From Ypsolopha sequella (Eukaryota; Arthropoda; Insecta; Lepidoptera; Ypsolophidae): DNA of 64,000 nucleotides. Of this stretch, positions 48,715 to 61,150 are shown one piece after another. The stretch's first letter is position 1; each line of letters opens with the position of its first letter. Both the position numbers and the translations under genes were made by a program. The stretch lies in the NCBI GenBank assembly GCA_934047225.1, contig OW203993.1, positions 25,372,069 to 25,436,068 of the forward strand. Direction: 5' to 3'. The notes under the pieces were generated by a model that saw only the letters and a program-made list of their open reading frames with translations, made no database searches and was not told where the DNA came from.

Positions 48715-49115
48715 GTTTTTTTTTTTTCAATTTTTTACCAAAGAACATAACGCCATTCTAAGGCATTGTTTTTATTATTTTGGTAAATAAATTAACCATT
48801 ATCTTTTTACGATTTTGAAAGAATTGTCTGATATGACGTCACTTAAGAATTTTAGACATTGTACGGTTGGTAATGGGTGATTGCTTATAAAAAAAGTGGT
48901 CTGTCTCTGTCTGTCTACTCATTTGTCATCCATCTGTCAAATCAGTCGGAAGCAAATTATTATAAATTTATCTTGATAATAAAGGACACATTTCTAAACA
49001 GTCATTTCTCAAGTGACGTCACACGAGGGCAAACGGAAGTTGCAGCTTTTTCGTAAAAATGTATTTTATAGACCAAAAATTCAAAAATACGGCTTATTAA
49101 ACTTATTAAACCTTA
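48715..49115 (-). repeat. Interspersed repeat, inverse of 23348-23770
   Basis: Contains AATTATTATAAATTTATCTTG and CACACGAGGGCAAACGG. Copies match along most of their length. Confidence 0.65.
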
Positions 49116-49177
49116 ACTTAATTTAATCTATGCAAAGGATGTTTGTCCAAACAGTAGATTTCTAAAACTCTAGCTAA

Positions 49178-49558
49178 AAATGTTTTCAATGCAAGTGCTC
49201 GTAAAGGCCCACTTTTTATGCATCAAAACCGAACAGAAAGTCTATTATTTTGCCCTAGGGCTTTATTATTATTATTTTTTATTTAGTTACAATAGTTGGC
49301 TAACCTGCAACCTTTCCTGTGTACCATAAATTTTATACTTTTTTTTCCACTATTTAACGGCTCTGGATACAGTCCTTTTGAGCCAATCATAATGTAAAGT
49401 TCACAAGATTATATTTGTTTTATTTCCTCACACTATGCATTGAGAAACGTAGTATGATACACGGGCGTAAGAGCAATAAATTACTCGGTTGCGTTGTTTT
49501 AAATCGTCCTCGTAATTTATTCCTTTTCACCCTTGTAGCATAAACTACTAATAGAGAA
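49178..49558 (+). repeat. ~385-bp repeat, copy 1
   Basis: GTGCTCGTAAAGGCCCACTTT to CCCTTGTAGCATAAACTACTA; close direct copy at 53506-53903, which has an extra ~20 bp (ACACTCGCTATGCTCGTG). Confidence 0.85.
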
Positions 49559-49616
49559 TTATAATTCTAGTCTCTATAAAGACCGACACATAAGACAGGT
49601 ATTTAAAAGACCAAGG

Positions 49617-50061
49617 GTGTTTGTGCACTCATTCGTGTTCCATTCGTATTCGTGTTTATACCAAAGATTAAAAATTTTAGATTAGCCCTGGCACCTAAAA
49701 TCTATTGCATTGTTTTTGAATGTGTGCATTATCATAATGCCGACGCGCGCACAATATGAGTGCGCAATCTGTCTACCTACGGTCAGCAAACTGATCAGAC
49801 TACAGAAGTCGTAAAAATTCAAAACTTTAAGTGCATTTAAAGCGTCCAACTATCACTGTGTTCAGATGAGCACTGATTCCAAACGTGTGTGCGTCACCTA
49901 TGTAAAGGTGGAAACATTTTGGTGCTGTCATACTACGGTAAGGGCTTATCTTTACTTTTAAAATCTTTGATTTATACTTGATTTTTTCCGATGAATTTCG
50001 GACCCGTTTTTAAGTTGTTCGTTCTCGAATACGAATCGAATACGAGTGAGTGCACAAACGC
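49617..50061. repeat. 445-bp foldback
   Basis: GTGTTTGTGCACTCATTCGT and CGAGTGAGTGCACAAACGC; arms about 40 bp. Confidence 0.7.
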
Positions 50062-50273
50062 TACGATCGTAAAAACTTGTTTTATCTGTCGAACTCCATA
50101 CATTTTTAGCTAGAATTTTAGAAGACTCGCTTCGACTGTTTCTCTAGAATAGCCTCTTTGATATTCATACCGACCAGAGAACGCCATAGAAACTACTAGG
50201 CCACTAGCGACACACAAAAGGATACCTGTCAGAAATCAGAGAAAAATAAAGTAACTCTGACAAATAAACAGAT

Positions 50274-50531
50274 AAAAAAAAAACACCCGGTGGATGTGTC
50301 AGAGGTGTTGGCAGGTATGGAAAATTGGACAGTAAAGTGCAAGTCACAGTCCACTCTCGTACACCCACATTTCACCGAAGATTATAACGTCTCAGCGTGA
50401 TGTAAGCCCAAATTGGTTCCACAGTTTAACACGCCTTCCGAAGCACGCAGACCGATGATGTGCCGCCGCTGATTTGAACCTGAGACCCCTGGGTTAGTAG
50501 TCAAGTACTCAAACCACTGGACCACAGAGGC
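50274..50531 (-). mobile_element. tRNA-derived SINE
   Basis: Minus strand: GCCTCTGTGGTCCAGTGGTT (A box) and CAGGTTCAAATCAGC (B box) 43 bp later, then GCTTCGGAAGGCGTGTTAAA, typical of lepidopteran SINEs, and GTGGACTGTGACTTGCACTT near the 3' end. Confidence 0.8.
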
Positions 50532-51190
50532 GGAGACTACCTATTATACGTTTGCAAAAGTTCTAACCCACGCCACAGTACAGATAAGGAAAACAGTATC
50601 ATGTATTCATATAAAACGACCGAAAGGCGCACTTCCAAATCTCGGTACTGTAACATATAGGTAGGCAATATGTTAGGTTTAGGTAAGGTTAGGTCTTATA
50701 GTTAGGTTGAAGGACTATTTGTTCGTGTTTAGTTGGCAATCGATAACCTTTATGGATCGACATATGTCGTATTGACTGATTTATTTCGTGTTTTCCAAAA
50801 ATAAATACAGATCCAGTATAAAAGATCTTTCAAGCAAAACACGAGCAAGATTCCTTCTAGAGTCTGGACGAAGTAAACAAGTCTGCATGAATATTTCTTC
50901 TAGAGTCCTGCTGAAGAGAAGCTGACTCTCCATAAGATTACTTCTGGAGTCCTCGAGAAGTAAAATACCTCCGGCACGATGAGCGAGTGCCCTACGAGGT
51001 TCAAAGCTCTCCTACCTTAATGTGTGCATGTGTTAATTAGCGGAAACATATCGAAAAAATAAATAAAACAAGAACTGAAAGTGAAATAAGCTCGTATTAT
51101 TCAATGGTAAATCCCGCGACGAGCCATTGGCTTGTTACAGTACACACCTCATAGTGGGGGCAATACTTTATATTCTCTGGTGGGGGTGCG
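50532..51190. other. Intergenic; possible LTR-like segment
   Basis: GTATAAAAGATC at about 50816 and AATAAATAAAAC at about 51058 would suit an LTR, and CTTCTAGAGTC-type words recur three times, but no matching second copy or target duplication was found. Confidence 0.3.
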
Positions 51191-51742
51191 CCGTAGTTAC
51201 AGTGCGCGCCAATCTTTTAGTCGCCTCTGAAGATAGACGCAAGAGGCGACGCAATAGCCGTTTTACGGTGTCAGGGGGACGTTACAGGAGCGAGGGCGCG
51301 GAATACACCCGCCTGCATGCCGCATCACACCCCCCGCTCGCCATTTAGCAGGTGTCAACACTATGCGTTAGTGTTAGTGCTATGTCCGTACACTACACAC
51401 GCGCGCGTTGAATCTGTTTGTGTTGCCTTTATTGGTTGTTTTGTTGATTTAGTTTGTTAAAGTTTATTGTTGTTGTTATGCCTCGCGGTCGTTATAGCGT
51501 TTTACGGCGACAATGTAGGAAAATGGTGTTTATATTAATTTGTTTTATTTAAACAGTTAAGATTGCATTAAAATAATAAATATATATTAAATAAGTAGGT
51601 ACAACAAGTACACCTTCCCACTTATAATAAACATTTAATAATTAACCGTTCGTATTATTGTTTCCTTGACTGTACCTGCGCAAGCTTGCACTCGTAACTC
51701 AATCAGAGGCGACTAAAAGATTGGCGCGCACTATAAGTACGG
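51191..51742. repeat. Foldback with CGCGCCAATCTTTTAGTCGC arms
   Basis: Inverted GTGCGCGCCAATCTTTTAGT and its complement, about 40 bp arms including CCGTAGTTAC/GTAAGTACGG-like ends. The interior has a GC-rich patch. Confidence 0.72.
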
Positions 51743-52062
51743 ACGGTGTATTATCTATGGTACGGACGCAGAGTGTGTATGACGCCCCATCCACCCGATT
51801 CCCGCGCATTTATGTGGGCAGCCCTAAATGCGTGCGTCTACCGACCGTTTCAAGGACACTGCCCCAGATGTAATACTGTTACTTACCTATACTGTACCCA
51901 CGCGCCACGCATAGTTTCGAATTTATCAAGATAGTCAGTAGCACGGAACATATTGGTCTGTATGTCTGATTCCCCACGATCGTTAGTTTGCAGAACTTCA
52001 TTTTCATTTATCTATCTAATAATAAAGTGGGTAGTAAAAAAGTCTTGTCTGTACCAAAGAGA
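51743..52062. other. Intergenic, nothing recognised
   Basis: No feature found. Confidence 0.35.
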
Positions 52063-52480
52063 TTCAGATTCAGATTCAGATTCTTTATTTGCATATAACA
52101 GTATTATTACAGGTAGAAATAAATATATAGTATCATGTGATACCCTGTTAGGGCGTAGCAATATTTTTACAAGTCTAGCAATATATTATTTAAATTATTA
52201 GTAACAAAAATAAAAATACATAAAAACTTGAAAAAACTAATATTAGTTACATTAACTATCTATAATTAATAAATGAATCACAGAAAGTATGAGGATAGAG
52301 TCACCGACAAAGATTTAACGTACCATCAGATGTTACAGAATAGTTCCGTTTTGTAATGTGTTTTATGTGTGTAATATAGATTTATCGTTGAAAAATTCTT
52401 CTGTTGTAATAGGTTTTACTTATTAGAAATTCTTTCATCTTTTTTACAAATATGTTAATTTTGTCTATATTTCTGAAAGA
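52063..52480 (-). mobile_element. LINE 3' end with (GAATCT)n tail
   Basis: Minus strand ends GCAAATAAAGAATCTGAATC and further GAATCT units, a tail style of lepidopteran LINEs. No coding region remains. Confidence 0.55.
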
Positions 52481-52484
52481 CAAT

Positions 52485-52731
52485 ACAAGGTGAAATTTAA
52501 TCAGCCAACCGAATTCATACTGGAGACTCGGTTAGCAATCAGGAACAAGGTTCAATGAGCCTTTTTTTCGAAAGCTTTGTTCCTGGACTAGTTCAATTAC
52601 AAATTCCTAGAGGCTGTACGGGAGCAAAATATAATATATATATTTTAAATTTCTTCTGAAGGGTCGTTAAACTTTGTTCCTGATCACTAACCGAGTCTCC
52701 AGTATGAATTCGGGCGATTAAATTTGACCTT
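52485..52731. mobile_element. CAAGGTGAAATTTAATC-type foldback MITE
   Basis: CAAGGTGAAATTTAATCAGC and GCGATTAAATTTGACCTT at the ends; GGAGACTCGGTTAG and CTAACCGAGTCTCC inside; TA flanks. Complete reference for partial copies at 7640 and 40955. Confidence 0.78.
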
Positions 52732-53317
52732 ATATATGGCGATGGTCTGAATACTGAATTTTTTTTTAAACTTTAAATTTAATGTGTTATTTGTATTAGT
52801 ATAACTAATTACCATAATTTAGTATTGTACTGAAGGCAAAACTACCATTTTTAGATTTTTTCTGTCTGTTCCGTTTGAACTCGACAACCACTCAACGGAA
52901 TTGAATGCAGTTTTCTTTATTATCATCGTAGTAACCCTGGTGAACATACATAAAAGGGGATTGATAAAATAACCACTAAACCGAAAACTGTCGATAATAG
53001 TTATTCTGGAAGACTCTCCCACGCGAGCGAAACCACAGGAAAAGCTAGTTCAAAATAATAGAAAAAACAAAAATCAGCCCACGGCTAAGAATATATTATT
53101 TTACGCTCACAGGAGCAAGTTTCCTTTCGATAAAACTTTTTCATTGTCAATTTTTCGATCAGCATTCAACTTTGCCTATTGCTTTTTATGTACTATCGCG
53201 CTCAGAGACAGCGAGACACTCGTCTGAATATATCGTTGATTAACAAATAAATAATAATAATTATTTTAATTTTATTTATTATGTGAAGATGTTAATTCGA
53301 AGCAGACTTATTTGTGT
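52732..53317. other. Intergenic, nothing firm
   Basis: 52870-52930 (ACAACCACTCAACGGAATTG) resembles a common lepidopteran repeat also seen at 57903. No gene. Confidence 0.35.
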
Positions 53318-54044
53318 TTTATTCAGTTTACATTATATATTCATATTAAAAAACTTTATTACAAAATTATTTCCAGATATATTTCCACTTCTTGTCGGCA
53401 TCAGTGGAACTTAATAAAACTAATTTATATAATATACTAAAATGTAATAAAATCATAAAACTTCATTCTGCCATTTTATGACATTTTAGTATATTATATA
53501 AATTAATTTTTCAATGCATGTGCTCGTAAAGGCCCACTTTTTATACATCAAAACCGAACAAAAAGTCGATTATTTTGCCCTAGGGCTTTATTATTATTAT
53601 TTTTCTTAATTTATTTACAACGGTTGGCTAACCTGCAGCCTTTCCTGTGTACCATAGATGTTATACTTTTTTTTCCACTGTTTAACGGCTCTGGATACAG
53701 TCCTTTTGAGCCAATTATAATTTAAAGTTCACAAGATTATATTTGTTTTCATTTCCTTACACTATGCATTGAAAAACGTAGTATGATACACGGGCGTAAA
53801 AGCAATAAATTACTCGGTTACGTTTAAAACACTCGCTATGCTCGTGTTTTAAATCGTCCTCGTAATTTATTCCTTTTCGCCCTTGTAGCATAAACTACTA
53901 TTATTAAGTTCCACTGATGCCGACAAGCAGTGGAAATATACTCGTATCTGGAAATAATAGTAATAAAGTGTTTTTATAGGAATATACAACAGGAATATAT
54001 ATTTATGTTATAGGAATATATATGTACAATGTAAACTGAATAAA
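53318..54044. repeat. Foldback carrying the second ~385-bp repeat
   Basis: Outer arms TTATTCAGTTTACATTATAT ... TCGGCATCAGTGGAACTTAA and reverse, about 95 bp. The centre (53506-53903) is the repeat that occurs alone at 49178. Confidence 0.78.
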
Positions 54045-54090
54045 AAAGGGGATATAAATATAAGGGTGTATTATAAAAGCACGACAATTG

Positions 54091-54499
54091 AAAAGCCTTT
54101 TGGTATGTGGCAATTGACGCCAATAGTTCAGAATTAGTGAGGTTTATAAAGCATTAGTTTGAAGTTCAATGCGCAATTAGTCATGGACTTGTCCAAACAA
54201 TGTTAAAACAGCATTTTAAGTTGGTTTTGAAAAGATCATGACTAATCGTGTATACTATTTCAAACTCTTGCTTTATAAACCTCAATAATACTGAACTATT
54301 AAAGCCAATTCTGAAGGCTTTAATTTTAGTTTTAGTGCTGTCAAAGCTTGAAATTATCCAAAGAAATTTAGCTTCTAATCCTAACTCTTAAGGACTATTT
54401 TATATCGAACAAAATTTAGTTTTGACAGCACTAAAACTAAAATTAAAGCCTTCAGAATCGGCTACATTGGCGTCAATTGCCGCTGACCAAAATGCTTTT
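54091..54499. repeat. Foldback interrupted by a TTAAAGCC-type MITE
   Basis: AAAAGCCTTTTGGTATGTGG / GCTGACCAAAATGCTTTT with CAATTGACGCCAAT and its complement. The MITE at 54299-54463 lies beside the right arm. Confidence 0.68.
54299..54463. mobile_element. TTAAAGCC-type MITE, third complete copy
   Basis: TTAAAGCCAATTCTGAAGG and CCTTCAGAATCGGCT; 165 bp. Confidence 0.75.
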
Positions 54500-54759
54500 A
54501 ATTTTTTTATTTCTTAACAAGAAAAACAAAGTTAAGTTATGCACTTCGCGCTAAGCGACTGACGTTTAATATGTATATGTATAAAACTTGCCCGTTTGAG
54601 AACGACGGTGAACGCCGCGTCATCGTCCTAAGAAAGACACTCGCCTTGATAATGCTGAAATTGTATCGGTGAAACAGTTGGCATACAGGCAACAACAATC
54701 ACACATGAGTGTTCAAGCCGTATGTAATAATAATTTTATAATAATAAAACTTACAGCTG
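54500..54759. other. Intergenic, nothing recognised
   Basis: No feature seen. Confidence 0.3.
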
Positions 54760-54918
54760 AATCAAGTCAGGTCCTAGATATTATTAAAACCCATCTAAAA
54801 AGTATAATCGTAGTCCATATGTTATTCCAAATTATCAAACCAGGAGAAATGGTGTCGAAAAAGATCTCATTTCAAAAAAATATTTTTATCGAGCCGAATT
54901 TCTCTAATCGCGTTTCTG

Positions 54919-57770
54919 GGCCTCAATTCCGGGCTCGGACGAAATATCCCGACTATGGAGATGAATCTCCGTTTCAAATCTCCGCATCAATGTCCGCTTG
55001 AAATCTCCACACTACGAAAAAGCCCTATTCTTGTAGACCATGGAGAAGGATTAGCAAGGGAGAAGATAATTTCGTCTTAGAGACGTTCCGTTTTTACAGA
55101 TTCATTTTGAATATAATCGATTGTCTTATTTTTCTTTTTTTAGTAAAAATAATACGTGTTTCATTTAACAAATCTAAGCAAACACATTACGATCAAGAAT
55201 ATTTTAGCATATTGTGGTTCTACAACTGTCTTTTCTTTTTAATAATAACTGAAAACAGTAAATACAAATTAGCGTGAATCGAAACGCATTGCGCGTGAGT
55301 TTGTGTTTATTTTAACCTGAAGCGCTAGTTTGCTTTATGCAAATTGTGTTGAGCAAGTTCACATCACAGCATACTTTTAAATAAAGCGCTTTCAGCGCTG
55401 CTGTTGTACATAGACTCCTTAGCGTTCTGTCAAATCTCCTACATTTTATTATTGTAAAGTCGAAATAAATTCATAATTTTACAAGAATGCCATGTCCGGC
55501 GTTTAGTTGTTAAAACCAAAGAATACCGACAAAAAATTAAAAAAGCTGTGGGTCAAAGCATTACGTCTCAAAAATTGGAATCCTGGTTTATCTGCCAGGT
55601 TATGTCGAAATCACTTTAAACCGGATGATTATTATGATGAAGGTAAACATACTGGTAAGTTACTCCTACTAAAATTCTTAAACTTCAAATAATTACATAA
55701 ATAAGTTAAATAATTAAACTTCTTGGTAGAACCATCATTGTGCCTACCTCCCTTGACTCGAGTTCCTTTTGGGGTGGCGTAATACATGCATTAACTTGCT
55801 CAACTTTTTTATTCGCGCATCTATAAATTAAGGCTGTCATGGACTAATGCTTTTAATTATACATTTTGAAGCATGTAGGTAAATGATTTCAATATCTATA
55901 TGACAACTAGCTGAACCTCAAGCTAAACCTATCCCGGTTCAGAGCTCCTCACATTTTATTCTGCGTTTCTATACTGCAATGATATCTTGTTAATAAATTT
56001 TCTTCAGTACTCAGATAAGTGTGCTTTATTAGTTTTGTTTTGCATTGTTTTAGGTTTGAAACGGGAACGTAATAACTTGAAGAAAGGTGCTGTATACAAA
56101 ACCTGCAAGTCCAACCTCGAAACGAAAACTTAGGTATGATGCATGATGTGCGAAAAACGAAGTAGCAACAGACTGGAATCCAAGAACAAATTATTTTTGA
56201 TGGTTCTGACATCTCTTCAGAAATAGTAATTGAAGCAACTGTTGAAGTAAATACGGATTGTGCTGGCACAGAGTTTCCTGTACAAAAACCAAGTAATACA
56301 TTGGCTCAGTAATACTTTGAAAGTACTAGTTGGAGCTATACCCGGAGGGTTGTTTTCATACTGCTCTCCTGCATATGGTGGATCTACAAGTGACAGACGG
56401 ACAATAGAACGCTATTCTGCCTGACCGTGGGTGGATTTAACGTGCAAGACATCTTCGTTGCAAACAAACAATGTGACAGTTAACATACCTGCATTCCTCA
56501 AAGGTAAAAGGCTTAACTGTACTCCATGACAGAAAACTTGCTAGTAAACGAGTTCACATCGAAAGGTTGATTGGTCTTACTAAGATATAACCTGACTATA
56601 GTTATATTCAATTAGCACGTAAAATATTTTTTGTTTGTTTCATGTGCTGTAATTTTAGAGAATGCATAGTTAACATTAATAAATAAATGAGTAAACACTG
56701 GATTGTTGTTTAATTTTTATTGATTATGTCATAATTTTTATAAAAACGTCCATGTAAAATTATGGGTTTAAAATAATTATTATAAAAAGCACTAAGAGTA
56801 TCCAACATGGCCTCAATAAATTCATTATTCCAAGAGTGACCTTGCCCTTAGTTACCTATGTATATATTTAGCAAGTAAAACATTTTTTGTTTGTGTCTTG
56901 TGCTGTAATTTTAGAGAAGCTATAGTTAATATTAATAAATAAATAAGTAAAGCACTGTATTGTGGTTCAATTTTTATTGATTATGTCATAATTTTTAAAC
57001 AAATATGTATCTAAAATAATGATTATAAAAAGCACTCAACAGTATTCACCATGGCCTCAATAAATTTATCATTTCTTTTTATGGGTGAGTTTCCAATAGA
57101 AATACGCCCCCCACTTAACTACACTTCTTATGGTAAACATTTCTTCAAATCGTTTGATTGCAAAGGGCTCCTGTATCTTTCCATGCATAGTAGCTTTATA
57201 GTGAAAATGCTTCGGTGACATGATTTTTGTCACTTGTTTTTATTAATCTCTACACTACAATGACACACTGAAAATTGCTAGCTGTTATGTGTGATTTCCT
57301 AATAGTGTACTTCCATACTTCCATCTTGAAGTCTGGTATTTTCTTCTACTTTCAGCAGCCTCAGCTTCTGTAAACTAGCTCTGGGCTAAGAATTCATAAT
57401 AATCGTTGGTAGGTATCCAATCGGTTGCAGGAAATTCACAATGGGTAGCCAAAAGTCATCAAAATTACAGGTACCTGCTTATAAAAGTCCGTAAAACGTA
57501 GCCGAGTCAAATTTTATCAAAAATAACCACACAAAAGCCGTCAAAATGTTGAAGTTTATGTTATTTATTTTGATGATTTGGCAGTTACTGCAACGGAGAT
57601 GTCTATCTCCCCAGCTTATGACCAGTCGAGACATCTCGCTGATTTGCGATCGAAAAATCTACGGATGGAGATCGTTAGAATAGCATTTTTTGTTTTTCGA
57701 CGGAGATAAGCACTTTCTCGCCAGATATTTCGACCGTGGAGATCATCTCCATACCTCCGGAATTGGCTTC
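54919..57770 (+). mobile_element. PIF/ISL2EU-like DNA transposon with THAP and DDE_4 remnants
   Basis: 2852 bp. Ends GGCCTCAATTCCGG and CCGGAATTGGCTTC are imperfectly inverted and followed inward by several GGAGAT/ATCTCC words on both sides. CTG flanks both ends (54916-54918, 57771-57773). The interior encodes a decayed THAP plus transposase. Confidence 0.72.
55489..56590 (+). pseudogene. THAP-domain DDE_Tnp_4 transposase, decayed
   Basis: The THAP part starts MPCPAFSC at 55489, breaks, then continues at 55507 as LKKLWVKALRLKNWNPGLSA and LCRNHFKPDDYY (the C-x2-H half). After a poorly conserved middle, 56320-56600 encodes VGAIPGGLFSYCSPAYGGST with SDRRTIER, then LPDRGWI, VTVNIPAFLKGK and RVHIERLIGLTK in shifting frames, matching the HARBI1/DDE_4 core (GGS.SD, DRGF, PPFL, R.H.ER..). 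Frameshifts and stops make it inactive. THAP plus DDE_4 is the known layout of ISL2EU-type elements. Confidence 0.75.
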
Positions 57771-57905
57771 CTGTTTAACAGATCCCTAGAAAAAGATTTC
57801 AAAAATAATATACAATTTAATCTAAATAATACATTATTTACTGAAGTAGATATGCAAATTCTAAAAGTGTCAATTTTTTTTCAGAAGCGCCTGAAAAGTT
57901 GAGAA

Positions 57906-58137
57906 CCACTCAACGGTTTTTGATGCAGTTTTTGTTGTTACCTTGGCCTCGGGAGTTTTTTGAGAAAAGTTTTAGGCCAGGGGTAGACAAACGGTCGATC
58001 GCAACTGTTTTTAACTTTTTAGGGTCGATTGCGTCAATACTGACAAAATGTAGAACTAAGTACATTCAAACCAATTCGGATAACTGAAACTAAAAGAAAT
58101 TAGGGATAATATATAAGAGTAATGTAGTATAATACTT
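57906..58137. other. Repeat fragments
   Basis: GAACCACTCAACGG at 57903 is a widespread lepidopteran repeat; CAGGGGTAGACAAACGGTCG at about 57979 looks like an hAT terminus, related to 10258. Confidence 0.45.
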
Positions 58138-58345
58138 AAGAGCGGTTTCGCAGCCTAATTGTGAAAAACCCGCCTTTTACTAATTAATCGAAACAGAACA
58201 CTTAAAGTTAAAATTCACTCAATAGTTATTCAACAAAACCTTATTACCTATGTATTGTATATGTTGCCATCGCAAAGTTTCTATTGGTTTCTGTATATTA
58301 TAATTTCAAATATTTTATAATTCAAAATTTTGTATTACCACTTGC
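58138..58345. repeat. TTTCGCAGCC foldback, one arm
   Basis: Matches the left arm of 61984-62360, including ACCCGCCTTTT and TATGTTGCCATCGCAAAG. Confidence 0.65.
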
Positions 58346-58359
58346 TAAAATTTGAAAGA

Positions 58360-58680
58360 AAACATCGTGAGGAAACCTACATGCCTTAAAAAAGCGTGTA
58401 TTTATTCGCGAAGAACGGCAATAGGGCTCACCACCCATCACGTTGGAACGTAACAATCGTCACTAAAACTCGGGTGTACCGAAAGTGGACTGTGACTTGC
58501 ACTTCACAGTTCACACTCGGGAACACCTCTGACACCCCCTCGGGGATTAATGTCGTGACTATATACATATTTATATATAAAGGAAAGACTCCGAGGAATA
58601 CGATTTCAGGACGCCGGTGGCTGCCTTCGAAAAGGCCGTGGAAGAGATCCCAATGGAGGAGTGGGTCTAATGCTTCCCTC
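58360..58680 (+). repeat. SINE/LINE 3' tail sequence
   Basis: AACATCGTGAGGAAACCTACA is a frequent lepidopteran retroelement tail; GTGGACTGTGACTTGCACTT is shared with the SINE at 50274. Confidence 0.5.
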
Positions 58681-58689
58681 AGTGGCTCT

Positions 58690-59030
58690 ATCGAATGCAA
58701 CGATGCATAGATTGTCACATCAAATCAATAAAGTTAGGTCCAAAGCATACCAAATTCTCGGATTCAAACTTAGAACAAACCTAAGCAATCCTTTTAAAAA
58801 TTCTTATACCCTTGTCACTTTTTTCACCACGCTTGTACTCCCTATACTTGAATATGGCTCGGTAGTGTGGAATCCACAATGCCAAATCTATATTGATCAA
58901 TTCCAATGTATTCGCAATAAATTTCTGAAATATTTGCATTACAAGTTCCCAGACTATAAAAATCAAAACTTGGAATTACTTCTCCATATAAGATTAAAGA
59001 TATATAATATCAAACATTTCTTTATATAAT
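58690..59030 (+). pseudogene. LINE ORF2 C-terminal fragment
   Basis: SHQINKVRSKAYQILGFKLR and TLVLPILEYGSVVWNPQ are conserved in the C-terminal third of Jockey/I-group ORF2. The fragment ends at the stop at 59029. Confidence 0.72.
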
Positions 59031-59369
59031 TCTACATAACATGGTTGAATCGCCTTCCCTCCTCGCGCAGGTCCTCGCAGAACTCGGCATACTCGTAGAA
59101 AACTATTTAGCAAACCCTTTTGCCGCACAAATTATGCAATAAATTCATTCATACCTAGAAACTTTGGCAAATACGAGTATAACGACATACGGTGAAGAAG
59201 CTGATATTTTCCTTCTCTCACTTTCCAGCTATAAAAAGCTTTTAAAGGTTAGCCAATCTTACAAATAAAATATTATTTTTATTATTACTTATAACATTGA
59301 ATTTTTAGGCTTTTTGGAATATTGTACATTTTATTATCTATGTAAGTCAACAATATGATATGTATTTTC
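59031..59369. other. Intergenic, nothing recognised
   Basis: No feature found. Confidence 0.35.
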
Positions 59370-59720
59370 CTATGCATCCATCAGCCTAGTTCGTCCACTG
59401 CTGGACATAAGCCTTTCCAGGACTTTGCCACTCCCGGCGGTCATCCTGGAACAATTGCCCATACTCACACACGCTGGGCAGACGGGTCGGTGAGTGCCGC
59501 CGCTACCCGTCACCAGTCTGTTCCATATAAGGCCCGGCTATTAGGGATGGATATACCGCCATCCATCGGTCCCAGGCACGGTGGGCCTCCTGGTCTTTTG
59601 CCTGTGAGCTGTCCTCTTACTCTCCCCCGAATTATTTCGAGGGGGTCTCCAAGTAAGATGGCGGTACGTCCACAATCGAGGCCGGCATCAGCTCTACCAC
59701 CTCTACATTTTTACTATCAG
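59370..59720 (-). mobile_element. RTE-like LINE tail, uninterrupted copy
   Basis: Minus strand reads through GCCTGGGACCGATGGATGG and ends CCAGCAGTGGACGAACTAGG. It is the empty-site reference for the nested copy at 30840-33040. Confidence 0.7.
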
Positions 59721-60460
59721 TGGAAATTTATTGGTATCAATTTTTTTCTAGTTTTTAGGTTGCTATTATTTGTTTTAAAACTGTTTGTTTCCCTAAGAAT
59801 AAATAAATAAATAAAGAGGATTATTTTGAAAAGCAATAAAAGAATACAAGAGGCTACTTTACCTTTGATATTCTAAAAATTTTCAGTGTCACCTACGAAC
59901 ATATCGATGTAGAAGCCCCATGAATATATTATTAATTTTCCCACATATTTGTATTAAAAAAACAGGCACGTACATGATTTCATAAGCTTAGAGTGCTTTG
60001 TTTGTTCACGTCTGAATGTTAATATTAAAAACACATGTCCCGGCTTTTCTTAAGCCTCGGTTTTGCTTTATTTTGAAATATTCTGTGTTTAGAAATAACT
60101 ATTGGTTTAGCTTTCCTTGGATGAGAGGACATCTACTACTTGCAACCCGGTTCCCGAAACTCCCCTCCCGCATGGGCTTATCTTACCTTTGAGGGGAAAC
60201 TGAGGTCCATAGTTAATTTCACCGGTTTGTAAATATGCATGGCTTATCGACTAACGACAAACTACTTAGAACGCCTCCAAAACTTGGTCATCCGTAGGGT
60301 TATTACGTATCTTGCAACCAGTAAGCAATCGACAAAAATTGCGCAATTATTGAGTCAGAGTTCCGAGATTGGGCAAAACAGGGTTCGAGGTTATGGCTTT
60401 TTAAGACGGCAAAAATTCAAATTTCTGAACAAAATAAATACCACTTGTTACCTTACCTTA
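59721..60460. other. Intergenic, nothing firm
   Basis: A 77-codon plus-strand ORF at 60239-60472 has no recognisable domain and runs into the MITE; not called. Confidence 0.35.
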
Positions 60461-60640
60461 CAGGTTCATTAAAAAAAATCTTGGCGCTAATGTATAGTAA
60501 CTTCAGAAAAAAAAAACAGGATGTCAAGTTCAGGTTACACCCGTAGCGCTGCAATGCTATTCAAGAGATTTTCTTGAAATTCCTGTTTTTTTTCTGAAGT
60601 TACTATACATTATTGCCGTGATTTTTTTTTAATGAACCTG
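60461..60640. mobile_element. 180-bp foldback MITE
   Basis: CAGGTTCATTAAAAAAAATC and GATTTTTTTTTAATGAACCTG-type ends; TATAGTAACTTCAGAAAAAA pairs with its complement. Confidence 0.78.
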
Positions 60641-61148
60641 CACTTCATCTTGTACACGGAGAGAAAAATCTGGCTGTATGTACGAGAAAATCGGCTATCA
60701 TAACAAGATATTCTTATTGTTAACGACACAGCAAGAACAATGAGTCTATTTTACTAACAACGTTTAGTAACTATTTTTTACTATGGTTTTATTAAGACCA
60801 ACTGATTGTTAAGTATACCATACGATATGATAAGTATTTCCTACTAGTCAGTGTTTTGTGTCCGATATTATTCTACCTTGTTGTTTTAGTAATCATTACG
60901 AGAATGTCTATTAGACGCAACAATATATTAACTCCATGTATAGTGGTGGTGACACGATGTTTATTTGCGGTAACAATAGTTATAGTACTAGCTAGTTCAG
61001 TTTCTTGTAAACACAACTACGTCATCTAGTCGGTACGACACGGTGCATATTACAGGTAACATAATTATTGTACTGAGCTTTTACTAACCAGATTGTTGCG
61101 TCTACTAAACATATCAGTAATGTGTACTAGGGTGTTCTGGTTAATGTA
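60641..61148. other. Intergenic, unexplained composition
   Basis: Many short GTAACA/ACTAGT-like words and little long AT-run sequence; no ORF or clear inverted repeat. Confidence 0.3.
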
Positions 61149-61150
61149 TA

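Larger units (their letters stand above)
54760..57905 (+). repeat. GCGTCCCTGTTACTCC repeat split by a THAP/DDE element
   Basis: 54760-54918 and 57771-57905 are consecutive in the uninterrupted copy at 22790-23040; everything between is inserted. Confidence 0.75.

Noticed and set aside
50532..51120. Solo LTR with TATA box and polyadenylation signal
   Set aside because: No TG...CA limits, target duplication or second copy could be shown.
40646..55692. Single THAP gene joining 40646-40710 with 55507-55690
   Set aside because: The phases do not match and the second part lies inside its own transposon with its own THAP start.
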